A stretch of 64,000 nt of DNA from Desulfosporosinus sp. GTDB taxonomy: Bacteria; Bacillota; Desulfitobacteriia; Desulfitobacteriales; Desulfitobacteriaceae. Shown piece after piece: positions 18,050-27,489 of this stretch (positions are counted from its first letter, which is position 1; each line of letters opens with the position of its first letter). The stretch covers positions 1 through 64,000 of the forward strand of contig DOPM01000057.1 in NCBI GenBank assembly GCA_003513495.1, written 5' to 3'. The notes beneath the pieces are model-generated. The model saw only the letters and a list, made by a program, of their open reading frames with translations. It made no database searches and had not been told where the DNA came from. The translations under genes were made by a program, and so were the position numbers.

Positions 18050-19027
18050 CTACATAAGTCCTATATAAGTTAAAATTAATGTAGGAATAAGTGCCAACCA
18101 GGTTGCAGTTTGCACCAATTGACGGCAACGCATAATATCTGAAGCATTTACAGGACGGAGAGCATCTCCCATCTCTGCTCGGTGATGAGTCTTTCCATGA
18201 TAAATATTGATCCCACCCAGTTGAATACCCAGCAAACCAGCAACCACACTTTCTGGATTTCCGCCGTTGGGACTAGGATGACCTGAGGCATCTCGTTTCC
18301 ATATCCGGTAAGCATGATCGACTGGCATTCTCATCAACCAGCCTGCCATGAGTAAAATTGGAACAGATAAGCGAGCCGGCACGTAATTCGCCCAATCATC
18401 CGTCCGTGCCGAGAACCAGCCGAACTCCTCATAGCGTTCGTTCCGATAGCCCACCATGGAATCCAAGGTGCTAACCGCTTTAAAGGCCATAGCTAAGGGT
18501 GCTCCTCCAAGAGCCGCAAAGAAAAGTGGAGACAAAATCCCATCGACAAAATTTTCAGCAAGTGTCTCGACGGTTCCCCTGGCAATCTCTGCTTCCTTAA
18601 GATTGGCTGTGTCACGGCTGACTAACCAAGAAAGCCGGGTACGAGCCTCACTTAGATCCCCTTTTTGTAAAGGAAGTAAAACACTTTGCCCCGCCTCCAA
18701 AAGAGATTTACTAGCTAAGGTCGTGAATATGAAATATGCACTTAAGGCTAAACCGACTAGGGGATGAACTACGTTCCCTAAGGATATGACAGCCCAAGTG
18801 AGCAGATAACTCCCACCCACAATGAGGAACACTAGCCAAACCCCCTTACGACGACGTGCCTCAGGAGATCCATTATTTAGTTTACGTTCAAAAAAGCTGA
18901 TGGCATTACCAATTCCCACCACCGGATGAGGCCAACTGCGTGGATCACCGATAACTTGATCCAGAATAAATCCAATAAGAAGAGCTATGGGAAAAACCGC
19001 TCCGTACATACTAAACATCTCGATCAT
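18050..19027 (-). CDS. cbiB: Adenosylcobinamide-phosphate synthase, membrane protein
   Basis: CbiB condenses adenosylcobyric acid with aminopropanol phosphate. The 325-residue protein has several hydrophobic helices and the family signatures DQVIGDPRSWPHPVVGIG near residues 23-40, ENFVDGILSPLFFAALGG in the middle, and SGHPSPNGGNPESVVAGLLG near residues 248-267. It is a membrane protein, as expected. It follows cobQ by 58 bases in the same operon. AGGAAGTG before the ATG supports the start. Confidence 0.94.
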   Translation of the reverse strand: MIEMFSMYGAVFPIALLIGFILDQVIGDPRSWPHPVVGIGNAISFFERKLNNGSPEARRRKGVWLVFLIVGGSYLLTWAVISLGNVVHPLVGLALSAYFIFTTLASKSLLEAGQSVLLPLQKGDLSEARTRLSWLVSRDTANLKEAEIARGTVETLAENFVDGILSPLFFAALGGAPLAMAFKAVSTLDSMVGYRNERYEEFGWFSARTDDWANYVPARLSVPILLMAGWLMRMPVDHAYRIWKRDASGHPSPNGGNPESVVAGLLGIQLGGINIYHGKTHHRAEMGDALRPVNASDIMRCRQLVQTATWLALIPTLILTYIGLM

Positions 19028-19085
19028 TAATATTCACTTCCTAGACTCCCACCGATTAAGGGGAGTTCTATGCTTCTGGTCTTAC

Positions 19086-20633
19086 CTAAGATTCTGTCCT
19101 TAAGCCCATAATGGCTCGAATACGCTCCAGATCGACATTTTGTCGGACTAAATCTGCCAACTCATTAAACGCTGATTCACGAAGTGCTGCCTGGGAGAGT
19201 GACGCTTCGACAGGCCTCTGGGAACCCCTGCGCTGCCAAAGCCAGTTTAAAAGTGATGTTCGTAAGCTGTCATTATCGAAAATTCCATGTAAATAGGTTC
19301 CATAGGCATTACCTACCTGCATTCCATCGACGTTAGATTCTTCATTCGAGGTCAGGTTAAAGAGGGGTGAATGCCCTTCATCCATCGTGGTTCGGCCCAT
19401 GTGAATCTCATAACCAACGACAGTTTCTCCGGTGCAGGCTTTGAAAAATCCATGATTGGTCAGGATGGTTCCTTTACTTTGGACAGTATGCTTCTGAGGA
19501 TAAAATTCCGTCACCATCGGCAGTATACCTAGTCCTGATACTTCTTCAAGCTCAGATTCTGTATGCAGCGGATCCTTTACTAGGCGTCCCATCATTTGGT
19601 AACCACCACAAATTCCGATAACAGGAATCTCTTCTGCACAAAGTGTTTGGATATGTTTTCCTATACCGCTTTCATGAAGAAAACGCAAATCTGCAAGGGT
19701 ATTTTTACTGCCTGGAATAATTAGGAGATCTGGTTTTCCTAGGTTTGCTGGATCTGTAACATAACGCACTGAAACATCCGGTTCATCTTGAAGGGCATCG
19801 AAGTCTGTAAAGTTGGAGATGTAGGGTAGACGAATAACCGCAACGTCCAATTGTTCCTCTAAAGAAACCGAGGGCTTTTCGGCAGCTTCATTGATGGCGA
19901 CTGAATCTTCGTCTGGAATACGGATCTTAAAATAAGGAACAACCCCAACGACTGGGATTCCTGTTTTTTCTTCAATGAAATCTAAGGCGGGTTGCAAAAG
20001 TTTAATTTCCCCACGAAATTTATTAAATATAATCCCTTTGATCAGTGCACGTTCTTCGGGTTCTACTAATTCTAAAGTACCTACAACCGAGGCCAAGGCC
20101 CCGCCCCGATCAATATCCGCTACTAGCAAAACAGGAGAATTGATTTCCATGGCTACACGCATATTGACAATGTCGTTGGATTTAAGATTGACTTCCGCCG
20201 GACTTCCTGCCCCTTCGATAACCACCATTTCATACTCGTCGAGCAGTCCGTAGAGAGCTTCCGTCACATACGACCAAGTCATACGCTGATATTCTCCATG
20301 ATAACGCAGAGCTGTCACATTCCCTTGAGACTTACCCATAATAACAACCTGAGATCCCGTTGGACCACTGGGTTTTAGTAAAATGGGGTTCATTCTTACA
20401 TCTGGTTCAACACCGGCAGCTTGAGCCTGGACTACCTGCGCCCTGCCCATCTCTCCACCTGAAGTGGTCACAAAAGAATTGAGTGCCATATTTTGTGCCT
20501 TAAAGGGACTTACGTGATATCCTTCTTGGTAAAATATCCGACAAAACGCTGCCGCCAACACGCTCTTTCCTACGCTGGAAGAGGTTCCTTGAATCATAAG
20601 CTTGGCAGTTGTTTGATTATTTGAAGACATCAT
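19086..20633 (-). CDS. cobQ: Cobyric acid synthase (CobQ/CbiP)
   Basis: The enzyme adds four amides to adenosylcobyrinic acid a,c-diamide. The protein of about 515 residues has an N-terminal ATPase P-loop (MIQGTSSSVGKS) and a C-terminal glutaminase domain with its Cys in VIGICGGYQMMG and a late His in GTYLHGIFDND. I prefer the ATG at 20633, spaced 5 bases after AGAGGG; a GTG at 20639 overlaps that site. A small REP-like hairpin separates it from cbiC upstream. Confidence 0.94.
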   Translation of the reverse strand: MMSSNNQTTAKLMIQGTSSSVGKSVLAAAFCRIFYQEGYHVSPFKAQNMALNSFVTTSGGEMGRAQVVQAQAAGVEPDVRMNPILLKPSGPTGSQVVIMGKSQGNVTALRYHGEYQRMTWSYVTEALYGLLDEYEMVVIEGAGSPAEVNLKSNDIVNMRVAMEINSPVLLVADIDRGGALASVVGTLELVEPEERALIKGIIFNKFRGEIKLLQPALDFIEEKTGIPVVGVVPYFKIRIPDEDSVAINEAAEKPSVSLEEQLDVAVIRLPYISNFTDFDALQDEPDVSVRYVTDPANLGKPDLLIIPGSKNTLADLRFLHESGIGKHIQTLCAEEIPVIGICGGYQMMGRLVKDPLHTESELEEVSGLGILPMVTEFYPQKHTVQSKGTILTNHGFFKACTGETVVGYEIHMGRTTMDEGHSPLFNLTSNEESNVDGMQVGNAYGTYLHGIFDNDSLRTSLLNWLWQRRGSQRPVEASLSQAALRESAFNELADLVRQNVDLERIRAIMGLRTES

Positions 20634-20652
20634 TTTCACCCTCTTTTTCTAA

Positions 20653-20681
20653 GGAAGCAAAGGGACGGTTCTCTTGCTTCC
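20653..20681. repeat. Small REP-like hairpin with GGGACGGTTCTC loop
   Basis: GGAAGCAA pairs perfectly with TTGCTTCC around the loop AGGGACGGTTCTC. It lies between cbiC and cobQ inside the cobalamin operon. It has no T tract, so it is not an ordinary terminator. Confidence 0.65.
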
Positions 20682-20746
20682 ATGTGCTTCAAGAAATAAT
20701 GTTTGTAGATGACACATTTTCTTGGGTTGTTTGAGTTTCCAAAGTG

Positions 20747-21382
20747 CTATCTCTGTTTCAAGACGGTATAAATCAAAGCGTTAACCACCGTTGCAGCTAT
20801 GGGGCTTCCTCCCCGCGTCCCGAGTACAGTAATTGAGGGAAACTCTTGGTGCTCCCATAATAAATCTTTAGATTCTTTCGCCCCGATAAAGCCTACCGGA
20901 ATTCCGACGATCAAAGCAGGTCGAGTCTCTGGATTTTCTGCTAAACGTAAAACTTCGATTAAAGCAGTTGGCGCATTGCCGATTGCCACAATTGAGCCGC
21001 GAAGGCGGTCCGCATTCATGCGAAAGGCGGTCATCGAGCGGGTGATCCCCCAAGCTTTTGCTTGTTCAGGCACCCCAGGGGTATTTAGAAAACATTCCAC
21101 AGTTCCTCCCAAGGATTTTAGTTTCTCCTTGGAGATTCCTGCCCGAACCATCTCAACATCCGTGATGACGTTTGCGCCCTCTTGCAAAGCCTTGAGTCCA
21201 CAAGCGATTGCTTCTGGGTGAATGGCAATTGAGGATTCTAAGGAGGGATCCCCGGTTGTATGAATAATACGTTCGACAACTGGGAAGTCCGCTTCCAACC
21301 AAGGACGTGTTAGTCCAGCCCGTATAATCCGCATACTTTCAGTTTCGATTTGGCCCGGGTCTAAAATGAAGTCTGCTGTCAT
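20747..21382 (-). CDS. cbiC: Cobalt-precorrin-8 methylmutase
   Basis: CbiC moves the C-11 methyl group to C-12 to give cobyrinic acid. The 211-residue protein has the family catalytic His41 in ERIIHTTGDPSLE, a TDVEMVRAGI segment, and the C-terminal VGFIGAKESK and TRGGSPIAAT motifs. Its start overlaps the cbiX stop as ATGA, so the two are translationally coupled. Confidence 0.95.
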   Translation of the reverse strand: MTADFILDPGQIETESMRIIRAGLTRPWLEADFPVVERIIHTTGDPSLESSIAIHPEAIACGLKALQEGANVITDVEMVRAGISKEKLKSLGGTVECFLNTPGVPEQAKAWGITRSMTAFRMNADRLRGSIVAIGNAPTALIEVLRLAENPETRPALIVGIPVGFIGAKESKDLLWEHQEFPSITVLGTRGGSPIAATVVNALIYTVLKQR

Positions 21383-21750
21383 TCCCCTAAAGCCTCCTTA
21401 ATGCGCAGGCTGGCCAAGCTTGCAATCCCGTCATCCGCTCCCAGTTCTCTAGTAAAGATAATCTCCACTTCAGGATGCTTTTCTCGAATTTCACGCAATT
21501 CCTCATGAATATCCACTGTCACATGCATTCCGCGGAAAAGAAAGAGCGGCATTATGACAATTTTAGACGCACCGCTTTGAATCTTTGCTTCCACTGCTTC
21601 TGGCAGACTAGGTTTATCATGAGCCATGTAGGCTGGGGTTACAGGCTGGCCCATTAATTTACTCACTTTTTCAGCGACCACTAAAAGTCCTTGATTGGCC
21701 TCTGCACGTCGGCTTCCGTGTCCTAAGATAATAATCTCTGATGATTTCAT
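21379..21750 (-). CDS. cbiX: Sirohydrochlorin cobaltochelatase, short form
   Basis: CbiX inserts cobalt into sirohydrochlorin, the committing step of the anaerobic route. At 123 residues it is the short, homodimerising form (CbiX-S). The two metal-site histidines are visible: His11 in LGHGSRR and His76 in RGMHVTVDI. It overlaps cbiJ upstream and cbiC downstream by ATGA junctions. A sirohydrochlorin ferrochelatase role is unlikely in this operon. Confidence 0.93.
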   Translation of the reverse strand: MKSSEIIILGHGSRRAEANQGLLVVAEKVSKLMGQPVTPAYMAHDKPSLPEAVEAKIQSGASKIVIMPLFLFRGMHVTVDIHEELREIREKHPEVEIIFTRELGADDGIASLASLRIKEALGE

Positions 21751-22508
21751 ATCGATTCCTCCAAATTTTTGATAAATTCATTTAAGGTTAAACTATTTGA
21801 GTCCACTTCGGTCGGTCGTTTAAGAAGAACTAATGGTATGTCTAAGCTGAGACATGCTTGTATTTTTTCCAGGGTTCCGCCTACTTTTCCACTTTCCTTA
21901 GCTATTACGACTTCAATGTTTAATTGCTTAAACATGGCTTCATCCCACTCTTGAGAAAACGGTCCTTGAGCAGCGATGATTTGATTGGGTTTAAAGCCTA
22001 AAGATTCACATTTTACTAACACCTCAGAAGTAGGCAGGACACGAACATAAAGGGCTTTGTCCTTCATTGAAGGATGAGCTGCCCATTCAGGCAACCCGTT
22101 GCTTCCAGTCGTGAGCAGAATTCGATTTCCTAACCTCTCTGCAATCTGTGCCGCAGTTGGTATGTCCTTTGCCCAATGAAGGAGAGGGTGATCCGGCACT
22201 TCTAAGGCTGAGCGTTCCCATCGCAAATAAGGTAGACATAAATCCGAGCAGACTTTTTTGGCCATTTCTTTTACCCGTACCGCGTAAGGATGAGTTGCAT
22301 CCACTAGCGCTTGAAAGGAATTAGCCTTTAGAAGATCGGTAAGACTTTGTTCATCCATGGCTCCCGAGCGCGCTTGCAGTCCTTGACCCTGTGCTAAATC
22401 AGCACCATAGGCAGTTAGGGTCGAGACTAATACCTCATGCCCGCGTTGCTTTAGGGCATCAGCTAGTTCACGCCCATCCTCTGTTCCTGCTAAGACCAAA
22501 AGCCTCAC
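21747..22508 (-). CDS. cbiJ: Cobalt-precorrin-6A reductase
   Basis: CbiJ reduces the C18-C19 bond of cobalt-precorrin-6A with NADPH. The 253-residue protein has the N-terminal VLAGTEDGRELADAL segment, the LVDATHPYAVRVKE motif near residues 90-105, and LTTGSNGL in the middle. It starts with GTG overlapping the cbiH stop. No unusual features. Confidence 0.93.
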   Translation of the reverse strand: MRLLVLAGTEDGRELADALKQRGHEVLVSTLTAYGADLAQGQGLQARSGAMDEQSLTDLLKANSFQALVDATHPYAVRVKEMAKKVCSDLCLPYLRWERSALEVPDHPLLHWAKDIPTAAQIAERLGNRILLTTGSNGLPEWAAHPSMKDKALYVRVLPTSEVLVKCESLGFKPNQIIAAQGPFSQEWDEAMFKQLNIEVVIAKESGKVGGTLEKIQACLSLDIPLVLLKRPTEVDSNSLTLNEFIKNLEESI

Positions 22509-23329
22509 AGCTTATACCCTCGAGGAGTCACCATATAAGGACCAACAATCCGGGTTTGCGAGTTTCCGATTATGACAGTGGTGAGCATATCGATGGGGTG
22601 ATTCGTAAAATCGCCTAACGTGGTGATTTCAACGCTTGATTCCTCACCCCGTAAGGCTTCTCGAACCAGACCAACAGGAGTTTCCGGTCGGCGGTAACGC
22701 AGAATAATCTCCTGTACTGTCTCAATATGTTGAGGACGACCTTTGCTTTTCGGATTATATAACGCGAAGATAAAATCTCCCTCGGCTGCTAAGCGCACTC
22801 TCTTCTCAATAACTTCCCACGGAGTTAACAAATCACTTAAGCTGACCACGGCAAAATCATGCATTAAAGGAGCGCCTAACATAGAAGCCGCTGCTGAGGC
22901 TGCCGTTACTCCAGGAATGATTTCTAAGGGTAGATCCAACAGTTTTTCTTGCTCTAGACATTCAATAATAATCCCCGCCATGCCGTATACTCCAGCATCT
23001 CCACTGCTTACGACAGCGACTCGATGACCCTCGGCGGCAATTCTAATCGCTTCACGGCAGCGATCAATTTCTTGTCGCATCCCCGTCGCCACAATTTGCT
23101 GATGGGTTAAAAACGGCCGAATGAGGTCTATGTAGGTTTTATAACCCACAATGTATTCCACCTCATTTAATACGGATTGAACCTTTGCTGTCATATGGTC
23201 TTGGTCCCCAGGTCCGAGGCCCACTACAAATAGTTTTCTAGGCTGATCGCCACTGTGACCCCCTGACCCTTGGTTTTCGGCAGGACTAGCCGTCCCCTTT
23301 TGGCTCCCAGTAAACTCGCTGCTTCGCAT
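22505..23329 (-). CDS. cbiH: Cobalt-precorrin-3B C17-methyltransferase
   Basis: CbiH methylates C-17 and contracts the ring. The 274-residue protein is an SAM-dependent tetrapyrrole methylase with KLFVVGLGPGD (about residues 32-42), SSGDAGVYGMAG and VIPGVTAASAAAS motifs. The usual family start would be near residue 31. The only good ATG in frame is at 23329, with TAGGAG about 10 bases before it. That gives a 30-residue Gly/Ser-rich leader and a 106-base overlap with cbiG in another frame. A GTG inside KLFVVG is the only later alternative and would cut the first strand. Confidence 0.9.
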   Translation of the reverse strand: MRSSEFTGSQKGTASPAENQGSGGHSGDQPRKLFVVGLGPGDQDHMTAKVQSVLNEVEYIVGYKTYIDLIRPFLTHQQIVATGMRQEIDRCREAIRIAAEGHRVAVVSSGDAGVYGMAGIIIECLEQEKLLDLPLEIIPGVTAASAAASMLGAPLMHDFAVVSLSDLLTPWEVIEKRVRLAAEGDFIFALYNPKSKGRPQHIETVQEIILRYRRPETPVGLVREALRGEESSVEITTLGDFTNHPIDMLTTVIIGNSQTRIVGPYMVTPRGYKL

Positions 23330-24312
23330 ACACCGTCCACTCCTATCTTTTCGCTTACAAAGTTTGATCGATTTAACTGTTCTTCAAGATTAACGGATTG
23401 TAATTCATCCGCAGGAAAGGTTTGAAACGGGACCCTCAGTGACTTAGCCGCTTCAATTAGACCAACTTCATCAGATTTCAGGTCAATACTATAAATTCCC
23501 GAGATCGCTTTCAGGGAGGCTCCTAGCTGTTCAACTGCTGACGTGATTCTATCCAAAATGACTTCCCTAGCAACCCCTCGTCGGCATCCCACCCCGATAC
23601 TTAGGATGGGTGGTATTAAGTACAGGCAATCGGACTTAAGATTTGACTTAGGAAAAGCATCGATTATAACATTCGCTTGGTCTTTTTCGTTTTCAGATAA
23701 AAAACGATAATGGGGATCACTAAGCCATGTTTTATGCTCTGGTTGCCAAGGGTGATTTGCCCAGACCTTGAGGAGTCTTTGCTCTAAAAGCAAACGATTA
23801 ACCTTAGGTAAATGATGGACAGGTTCCACTTTCCAGCCATATCTGCGGGCGTATTCGTCGGGTGCTGTCATCCCCCTCACATCCGTGGCTGTCGTTATAA
23901 CGGGCACTGCTCCAATCAGATCAGAGATTAGATTAGCCCAAGCGTTGGCTCCGCCTAAATGCCCGGACAACAAAGGAATCACAAATTTTCCGTTTTCATC
24001 TAAGACCAGCACTGCTGGATCTTGATCTTTTCCTTCTATCAATGAGGCGATTTGACGCACCACAATTCCAGTTGCCATGACAAAAATTAGAACTGAAGAC
24101 TCTTGCCAAAGGCTTGGGACAATATCGCTCAAGCGGGAAAAAGGTTGATTGTTTCCTTGCTCAACTACTTTTTCGTGGATATAAAACCTTCGAACAACGG
24201 TCTTCGGAAGACCCTCTCCAATACGCAGGATCGTATCTAACCCACGATCCGTCAACGATATAAGAGTTACATTTGATTTTAGATCTAAGTTTTCGACCAT
24301 GTCGGATTTCAC
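23224..24312 (-). CDS. cbiG: Cobalt-precorrin-5A hydrolase
   Basis: CbiG opens the delta-lactone of cobalt-precorrin-5A and releases acetaldehyde. The 362-residue protein has the central LLSGHLGGANAWA motif near residues 120-132, followed by TTATDVRGMTAPDE. A C-terminal domain contains GVGCRRGV and ISLENYL. The GTG start overlaps the cbiF stop. Its 3' end is overlapped by the start of cbiH for 106 bases. Confidence 0.93.
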   Translation of the reverse strand: MKSDMVENLDLKSNVTLISLTDRGLDTILRIGEGLPKTVVRRFYIHEKVVEQGNNQPFSRLSDIVPSLWQESSVLIFVMATGIVVRQIASLIEGKDQDPAVLVLDENGKFVIPLLSGHLGGANAWANLISDLIGAVPVITTATDVRGMTAPDEYARRYGWKVEPVHHLPKVNRLLLEQRLLKVWANHPWQPEHKTWLSDPHYRFLSENEKDQANVIIDAFPKSNLKSDCLYLIPPILSIGVGCRRGVAREVILDRITSAVEQLGASLKAISGIYSIDLKSDEVGLIEAAKSLRVPFQTFPADELQSVNLEEQLNRSNFVSEKIGVDGVCEAASLLGAKRGRLVLPKTKGQGVTVAISLENYL

Positions 24313-25097
24313 TTCTCTGTCCCTTGTCGATATTCGTGCGTAAAGGTTGGGTCATAGAGCTTTGAACGAGCATATCCCTTGGCTGGATCTAAAAAATCAC
24401 CAACTAGGATCTGGGCCTGTTTACGAATCCCTGCCTCTTTAACCTTCTCTACAATAGTTTCCAAGGTTCCCAGAAGAACCTCTTCATCTGGCCAACTAGC
24501 TTTAGCGACCACGGCAATAGGGGTTGAGGCTGGATAACCACCTTCTAGTAACGCTTGAACAACGGATCCCATATCCTGAACACTTAGGAAAATCGCCATA
24601 CTGGTTTGATGCTGCGCTAATTTGGCCAGTGCCTCACGTTCAGGAACTGGAGTACGTCCAGCTAATCGAGTGAGAATCAAGGTTTGGCTGATATCTGGCA
24701 ACGTAAATTCACGTTTTACTGCGGCAGCGGCTGCGAAGACTGAGCTAACCCCTGGAATGACGGAATAGGGTATTTCTTGCTTATCCAGGTATTCAAATTG
24801 TTCTTTGATTGCTCCATACATACTGGGATCTCCTGTATGAAGACGGACAATTGTTTCTCCATTTTTGGTTCCTTCCAACATCAAAGCAACCACCTCTTCA
24901 AGGGTTAGATGGGCACTGTCATGGAAAGGGGTTCCTGGACGACAGATTTCTAATATTTTTGGGTTAACCAAAGACCCAGCATAAATTACTCGGTCTGCTT
25001 GCTCCAACGCACGAGATCCTTTAAGTGTAATCAGTTCAGGATCCCCCGGACCAGCTCCTACGAAGATGACTTCGCCATTAGTTTTTTTCTGGTTCAC
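24309..25097 (-). CDS. cbiF: Cobalt-precorrin-4 C11-methyltransferase
   Basis: CbiF methylates C-11. The 262-residue protein has the tetrapyrrole methylase motifs VIFVGAGPGDPELITLKG (about residues 10-27), RLHTGDPSMYGAI and VIPGVSSVFAAAA. The GTG start has GGGAGGG upstream and lies 20 bases inside the end of cbiL. It overlaps cbiG by a GTGA junction. Confidence 0.94.
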   Translation of the reverse strand: MNQKKTNGEVIFVGAGPGDPELITLKGSRALEQADRVIYAGSLVNPKILEICRPGTPFHDSAHLTLEEVVALMLEGTKNGETIVRLHTGDPSMYGAIKEQFEYLDKQEIPYSVIPGVSSVFAAAAAVKREFTLPDISQTLILTRLAGRTPVPEREALAKLAQHQTSMAIFLSVQDMGSVVQALLEGGYPASTPIAVVAKASWPDEEVLLGTLETIVEKVKEAGIRKQAQILVGDFLDPAKGYARSKLYDPTFTHEYRQGTEK

Positions 25098-25815
25098 TGT
25101 TTTCCCTCCCTAATAAGTCTTTTTTGACTAGTAACAAACTCAGATAATCGATTTTTTCGGATTGGAAATCCTCAGGTCTCGGTTCCCAGCGAATTTTCTC
25201 TTCGGATTGTCCTAGTCGAGTTAACAAGACTGCTTTTCTGTCGCGTTCTTCAAGCAGCGTCAAAATTTCAGGAAGTCTTCTGGATACTTTCATTAAGATC
25301 AAATTCGGGAAATTAAGAAATTCTCCCACATCTTCAGTGCTTGGTAAGACAAGGAGAGGTTCATCCCCTGTGGCAAGGGGCAAATTAATCTTGGCTGCTG
25401 CGGCTGCCATTGCCATGATCCCAGGTACAGTTATGATACAATCCTGAGGTAATTCATCTTGGAGATTGTTAAGCAAGTAAGTATACGTACTATAAAGTGA
25501 AGGATCACCCAGGGTGATGAAGGCCACGGATTTTCCCTGTTTTAATTCGGCTAAGATGGTTTGAGCTCCATCGAACCAAGCCTTTGCTAAAACCTGCTGA
25601 TCTGAAGTCATGGGCATTTCAAGTTCGACAAGTCGCACATTTGAAGGACAATGAATTTTAGCAATATCCCAAGCGACACTTTCTCGGTCCATCTTGGATT
25701 TTGGGATAGCTACCAAATCAACCGACTGTAGGACCTGAACCGCTTGCAAGGTCAAGAGCTGAGGGTCACCAGGACCGACTCCGACACCATAAAATTTTCC
25801 CCAAGTTGTATTCAT
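25078..25815 (-). CDS. cbiL: Cobalt-precorrin-2 C20-methyltransferase
   Basis: CbiL methylates C-20, the first methylation after cobalt insertion. The 245-residue protein has GVGVGPGDPQLLTLQA near the N-terminus, TLGDPSLYSTYTYLL in the middle and TVPGIMAMAAAA. I prefer the ATG at 25815, 7 bases after AGGGG, over the GTG at 25818. Either choice overlaps the cbiET stop. Confidence 0.93.
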   Translation of the reverse strand: MNTTWGKFYGVGVGPGDPQLLTLQAVQVLQSVDLVAIPKSKMDRESVAWDIAKIHCPSNVRLVELEMPMTSDQQVLAKAWFDGAQTILAELKQGKSVAFITLGDPSLYSTYTYLLNNLQDELPQDCIITVPGIMAMAAAAAKINLPLATGDEPLLVLPSTEDVGEFLNFPNLILMKVSRRLPEILTLLEERDRKAVLLTRLGQSEEKIRWEPRPEDFQSEKIDYLSLLLVKKDLLGRENSEPEKN

Positions 25816-27113
25816 CACTTTTCCCCTTTTCGTCCAGAAATTATAAAGATTGGATTTAATGCTTGAGCCATATGCAAGTTTTGTACTGCTTTCCAGCGAA
25901 CTGCTTGAATCGATACGGTGTCGATATCCTGATAATTAAAGTCTGTGAGCAGTTTTAAGCCTTGAGCCACAGTTTCGATAGTCACTGCTGTAATCACGAT
26001 TCTTCCCCCTTCAATAAGGGGAACTGTTTCTAGGATTTCTGCTAACCGCCCATTACTCCCGCCAATTATACAGACATCGACGGGTGGCAGCTCATTGAAG
26101 ACATCAGGTGCTGCTCCAGGAATTAAACGAAGATTTGAGACGTTAAACTTATGTTGATTAGCTAAGATGAGCTCTTGAGCCTCTGGATTATGCTCGATGG
26201 CATAAACGACCCCTTCAGAAGCCAGGCCTGCGGCTTCGATACTAATACTTCCTGTACCTGCCCCGATATCCACAACCTGGTCGTGTTTCGAAATTTGGGC
26301 TTTGGCGAGTACTTGCACACGAATTTCCGCTTTGGTCATAGGAACTTTGCCCCTCAGAAACTCTTCGTCTGGAATTCCAAGCCTGGACCCGACAGGTTTT
26401 TTAGCAGAATTCTTAAGTGTCTGAGGCTGACCCTGATTAACACTTTGCCTGTAATCCTGATTTGGGTCCTGATTGAAGGAGGGGTTGGCATCCTGCCCTG
26501 CAGTAGGATGGAGAATAACAATGGCATTCTTTAATAAGGTCGTTTCCTGAGCTAATCGTTCCGCATCCATTGTCGCCCAAAGTTCCTCTGGATAAGCAAG
26601 GGCATTCCCAATGGAAATCGTCGGATTATAACCGCGATTCAAGTAGTGTTGGGCTATCTTCTGAGGACTATTTTCCCCGCCGGTTAAAACCGCAGTTGGA
26701 CGAGTAATCACTTGAGGAAGTACGGATAGCTCTCGACCGTGAACACTGGCAAAGGTTGCTTCCTGCCAGGGAAGTTCAGCTCTGGCAAAAGCAAATTGAA
26801 GAGAACTGATCCCAGGATGAACATCGATTCTCTCTTCTGGAAATTCCTTCTTTAGTCTGGGTAAAAAACTAAAAAACCCAGGATCGCCGGAGACCAGGAC
26901 CCCAACAACTTTCCTTTCCAGTAATGCATTTCTGATAACTTCAACACTGCTGGCAAGGTTACCGGACAAGGTATACTGGCGCCCTATGAAGTCAGGAAAA
27001 AGCTCAAGAGCCCGAGACCCCCCAATTAGAATTTCGCAGTTCTTGACAAGTTTTGTGATTGCAGGGGGCAACCATTCCGGCCTTCCAGGGCCGATACCGA
27101 TGACCTGTAACAT
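25815..27113 (-). CDS. cbiET: Precorrin-6Y C5,15-methyltransferase (decarboxylating), CbiE-CbiT fusion
   Basis: The 432-residue protein joins CbiE (about residues 1-205, GIGPGRPEWLPP and VSGDPGFFSFL) to CbiT (about 250-425, with the SAM loop VVDIGAGTGSISIEAA). Together they methylate C-5 and C-15 and remove the acetate carboxyl at C-12. The two halves are linked by a Gln/Asn-rich, low-complexity stretch (about 208-240). It is the first gene of the operon. GAGGGG before the ATG supports the start, and a cobalamin riboswitch with terminator lies just upstream. Confidence 0.94.
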   Translation of the reverse strand: MLQVIGIGPGRPEWLPPAITKLVKNCEILIGGSRALELFPDFIGRQYTLSGNLASSVEVIRNALLERKVVGVLVSGDPGFFSFLPRLKKEFPEERIDVHPGISSLQFAFARAELPWQEATFASVHGRELSVLPQVITRPTAVLTGGENSPQKIAQHYLNRGYNPTISIGNALAYPEELWATMDAERLAQETTLLKNAIVILHPTAGQDANPSFNQDPNQDYRQSVNQGQPQTLKNSAKKPVGSRLGIPDEEFLRGKVPMTKAEIRVQVLAKAQISKHDQVVDIGAGTGSISIEAAGLASEGVVYAIEHNPEAQELILANQHKFNVSNLRLIPGAAPDVFNELPPVDVCIIGGSNGRLAEILETVPLIEGGRIVITAVTIETVAQGLKLLTDFNYQDIDTVSIQAVRWKAVQNLHMAQALNPIFIISGRKGEK

Positions 27114-27166
27114 ACATTACCCCTCTTTCTTAGTTTGTCGTTGATAAATACTTTCTGATAAGAACT

Positions 27167-27190
27167 AAAAAACGAGCCTGAGCGGCTCGT
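27167..27190 (-). terminator. Riboswitch-controlled terminator ahead of cbiET
   Basis: On the minus strand ACGAGCC pairs with GGCTCGT over a 5-base loop and runs into TTTTTT. It lies between the cobalamin aptamer and cbiET. A nearby CGAGCG segment (about 27225) could pair with the loop-side CGCTC to form the alternative antiterminator. Confidence 0.8.
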
Positions 27191-27246
27191 ATGGTTTACC
27201 CTAAATAAACACACACATCTCCTATCGCTCGTAGGTTTGTGATGTT

Positions 27247-27410
27247 ACTTAAGGCAGGTTTCCTGGCTTCAAATCATCATTCTCTTACCCATCCAGACAA
27301 TTGGGTAGGATTTAGTAGAGAACTCCTTGTTTACAGTGGCGGGACCGCGTCGGATTTTCACCGACTTCCCCTTTTAGATCCTTTATACAAAGGAACCTTA
27401 AGCATGGCAT
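27247..27410 (-). promoter_or_regulatory. Cobalamin riboswitch of the cbi operon
   Basis: Read on the minus strand, the aptamer landmarks appear in order: GGTTCC near 27400, AAGTCGGTGAAAATCCGAC, GCGGTCCCGCCACTGTAA, and the B12-box region GCCAGGAAACCTGCC near 27265. It precedes cbiET and a terminator, so high adenosylcobalamin should stop transcription of the operon. Confidence 0.95.
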
Positions 27411-27460
27411 ATTAAATTTTTCCGAGGAGGTATGTTCGACTGATATTGAGTTATTCTATA

Positions 27461-27489
27461 AGTATATACTAAATTCCTCTTTTTCAAAA
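27461..27489 (-). promoter_or_regulatory. Possible sigma-A promoter for the cbi operon
   Basis: On the minus strand TATACT (27466-27461) lies 17 bases after TTTTGA (27489-27484), upstream of the riboswitch. The -10 box is good and the -35 box is weak. Confidence 0.4.
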
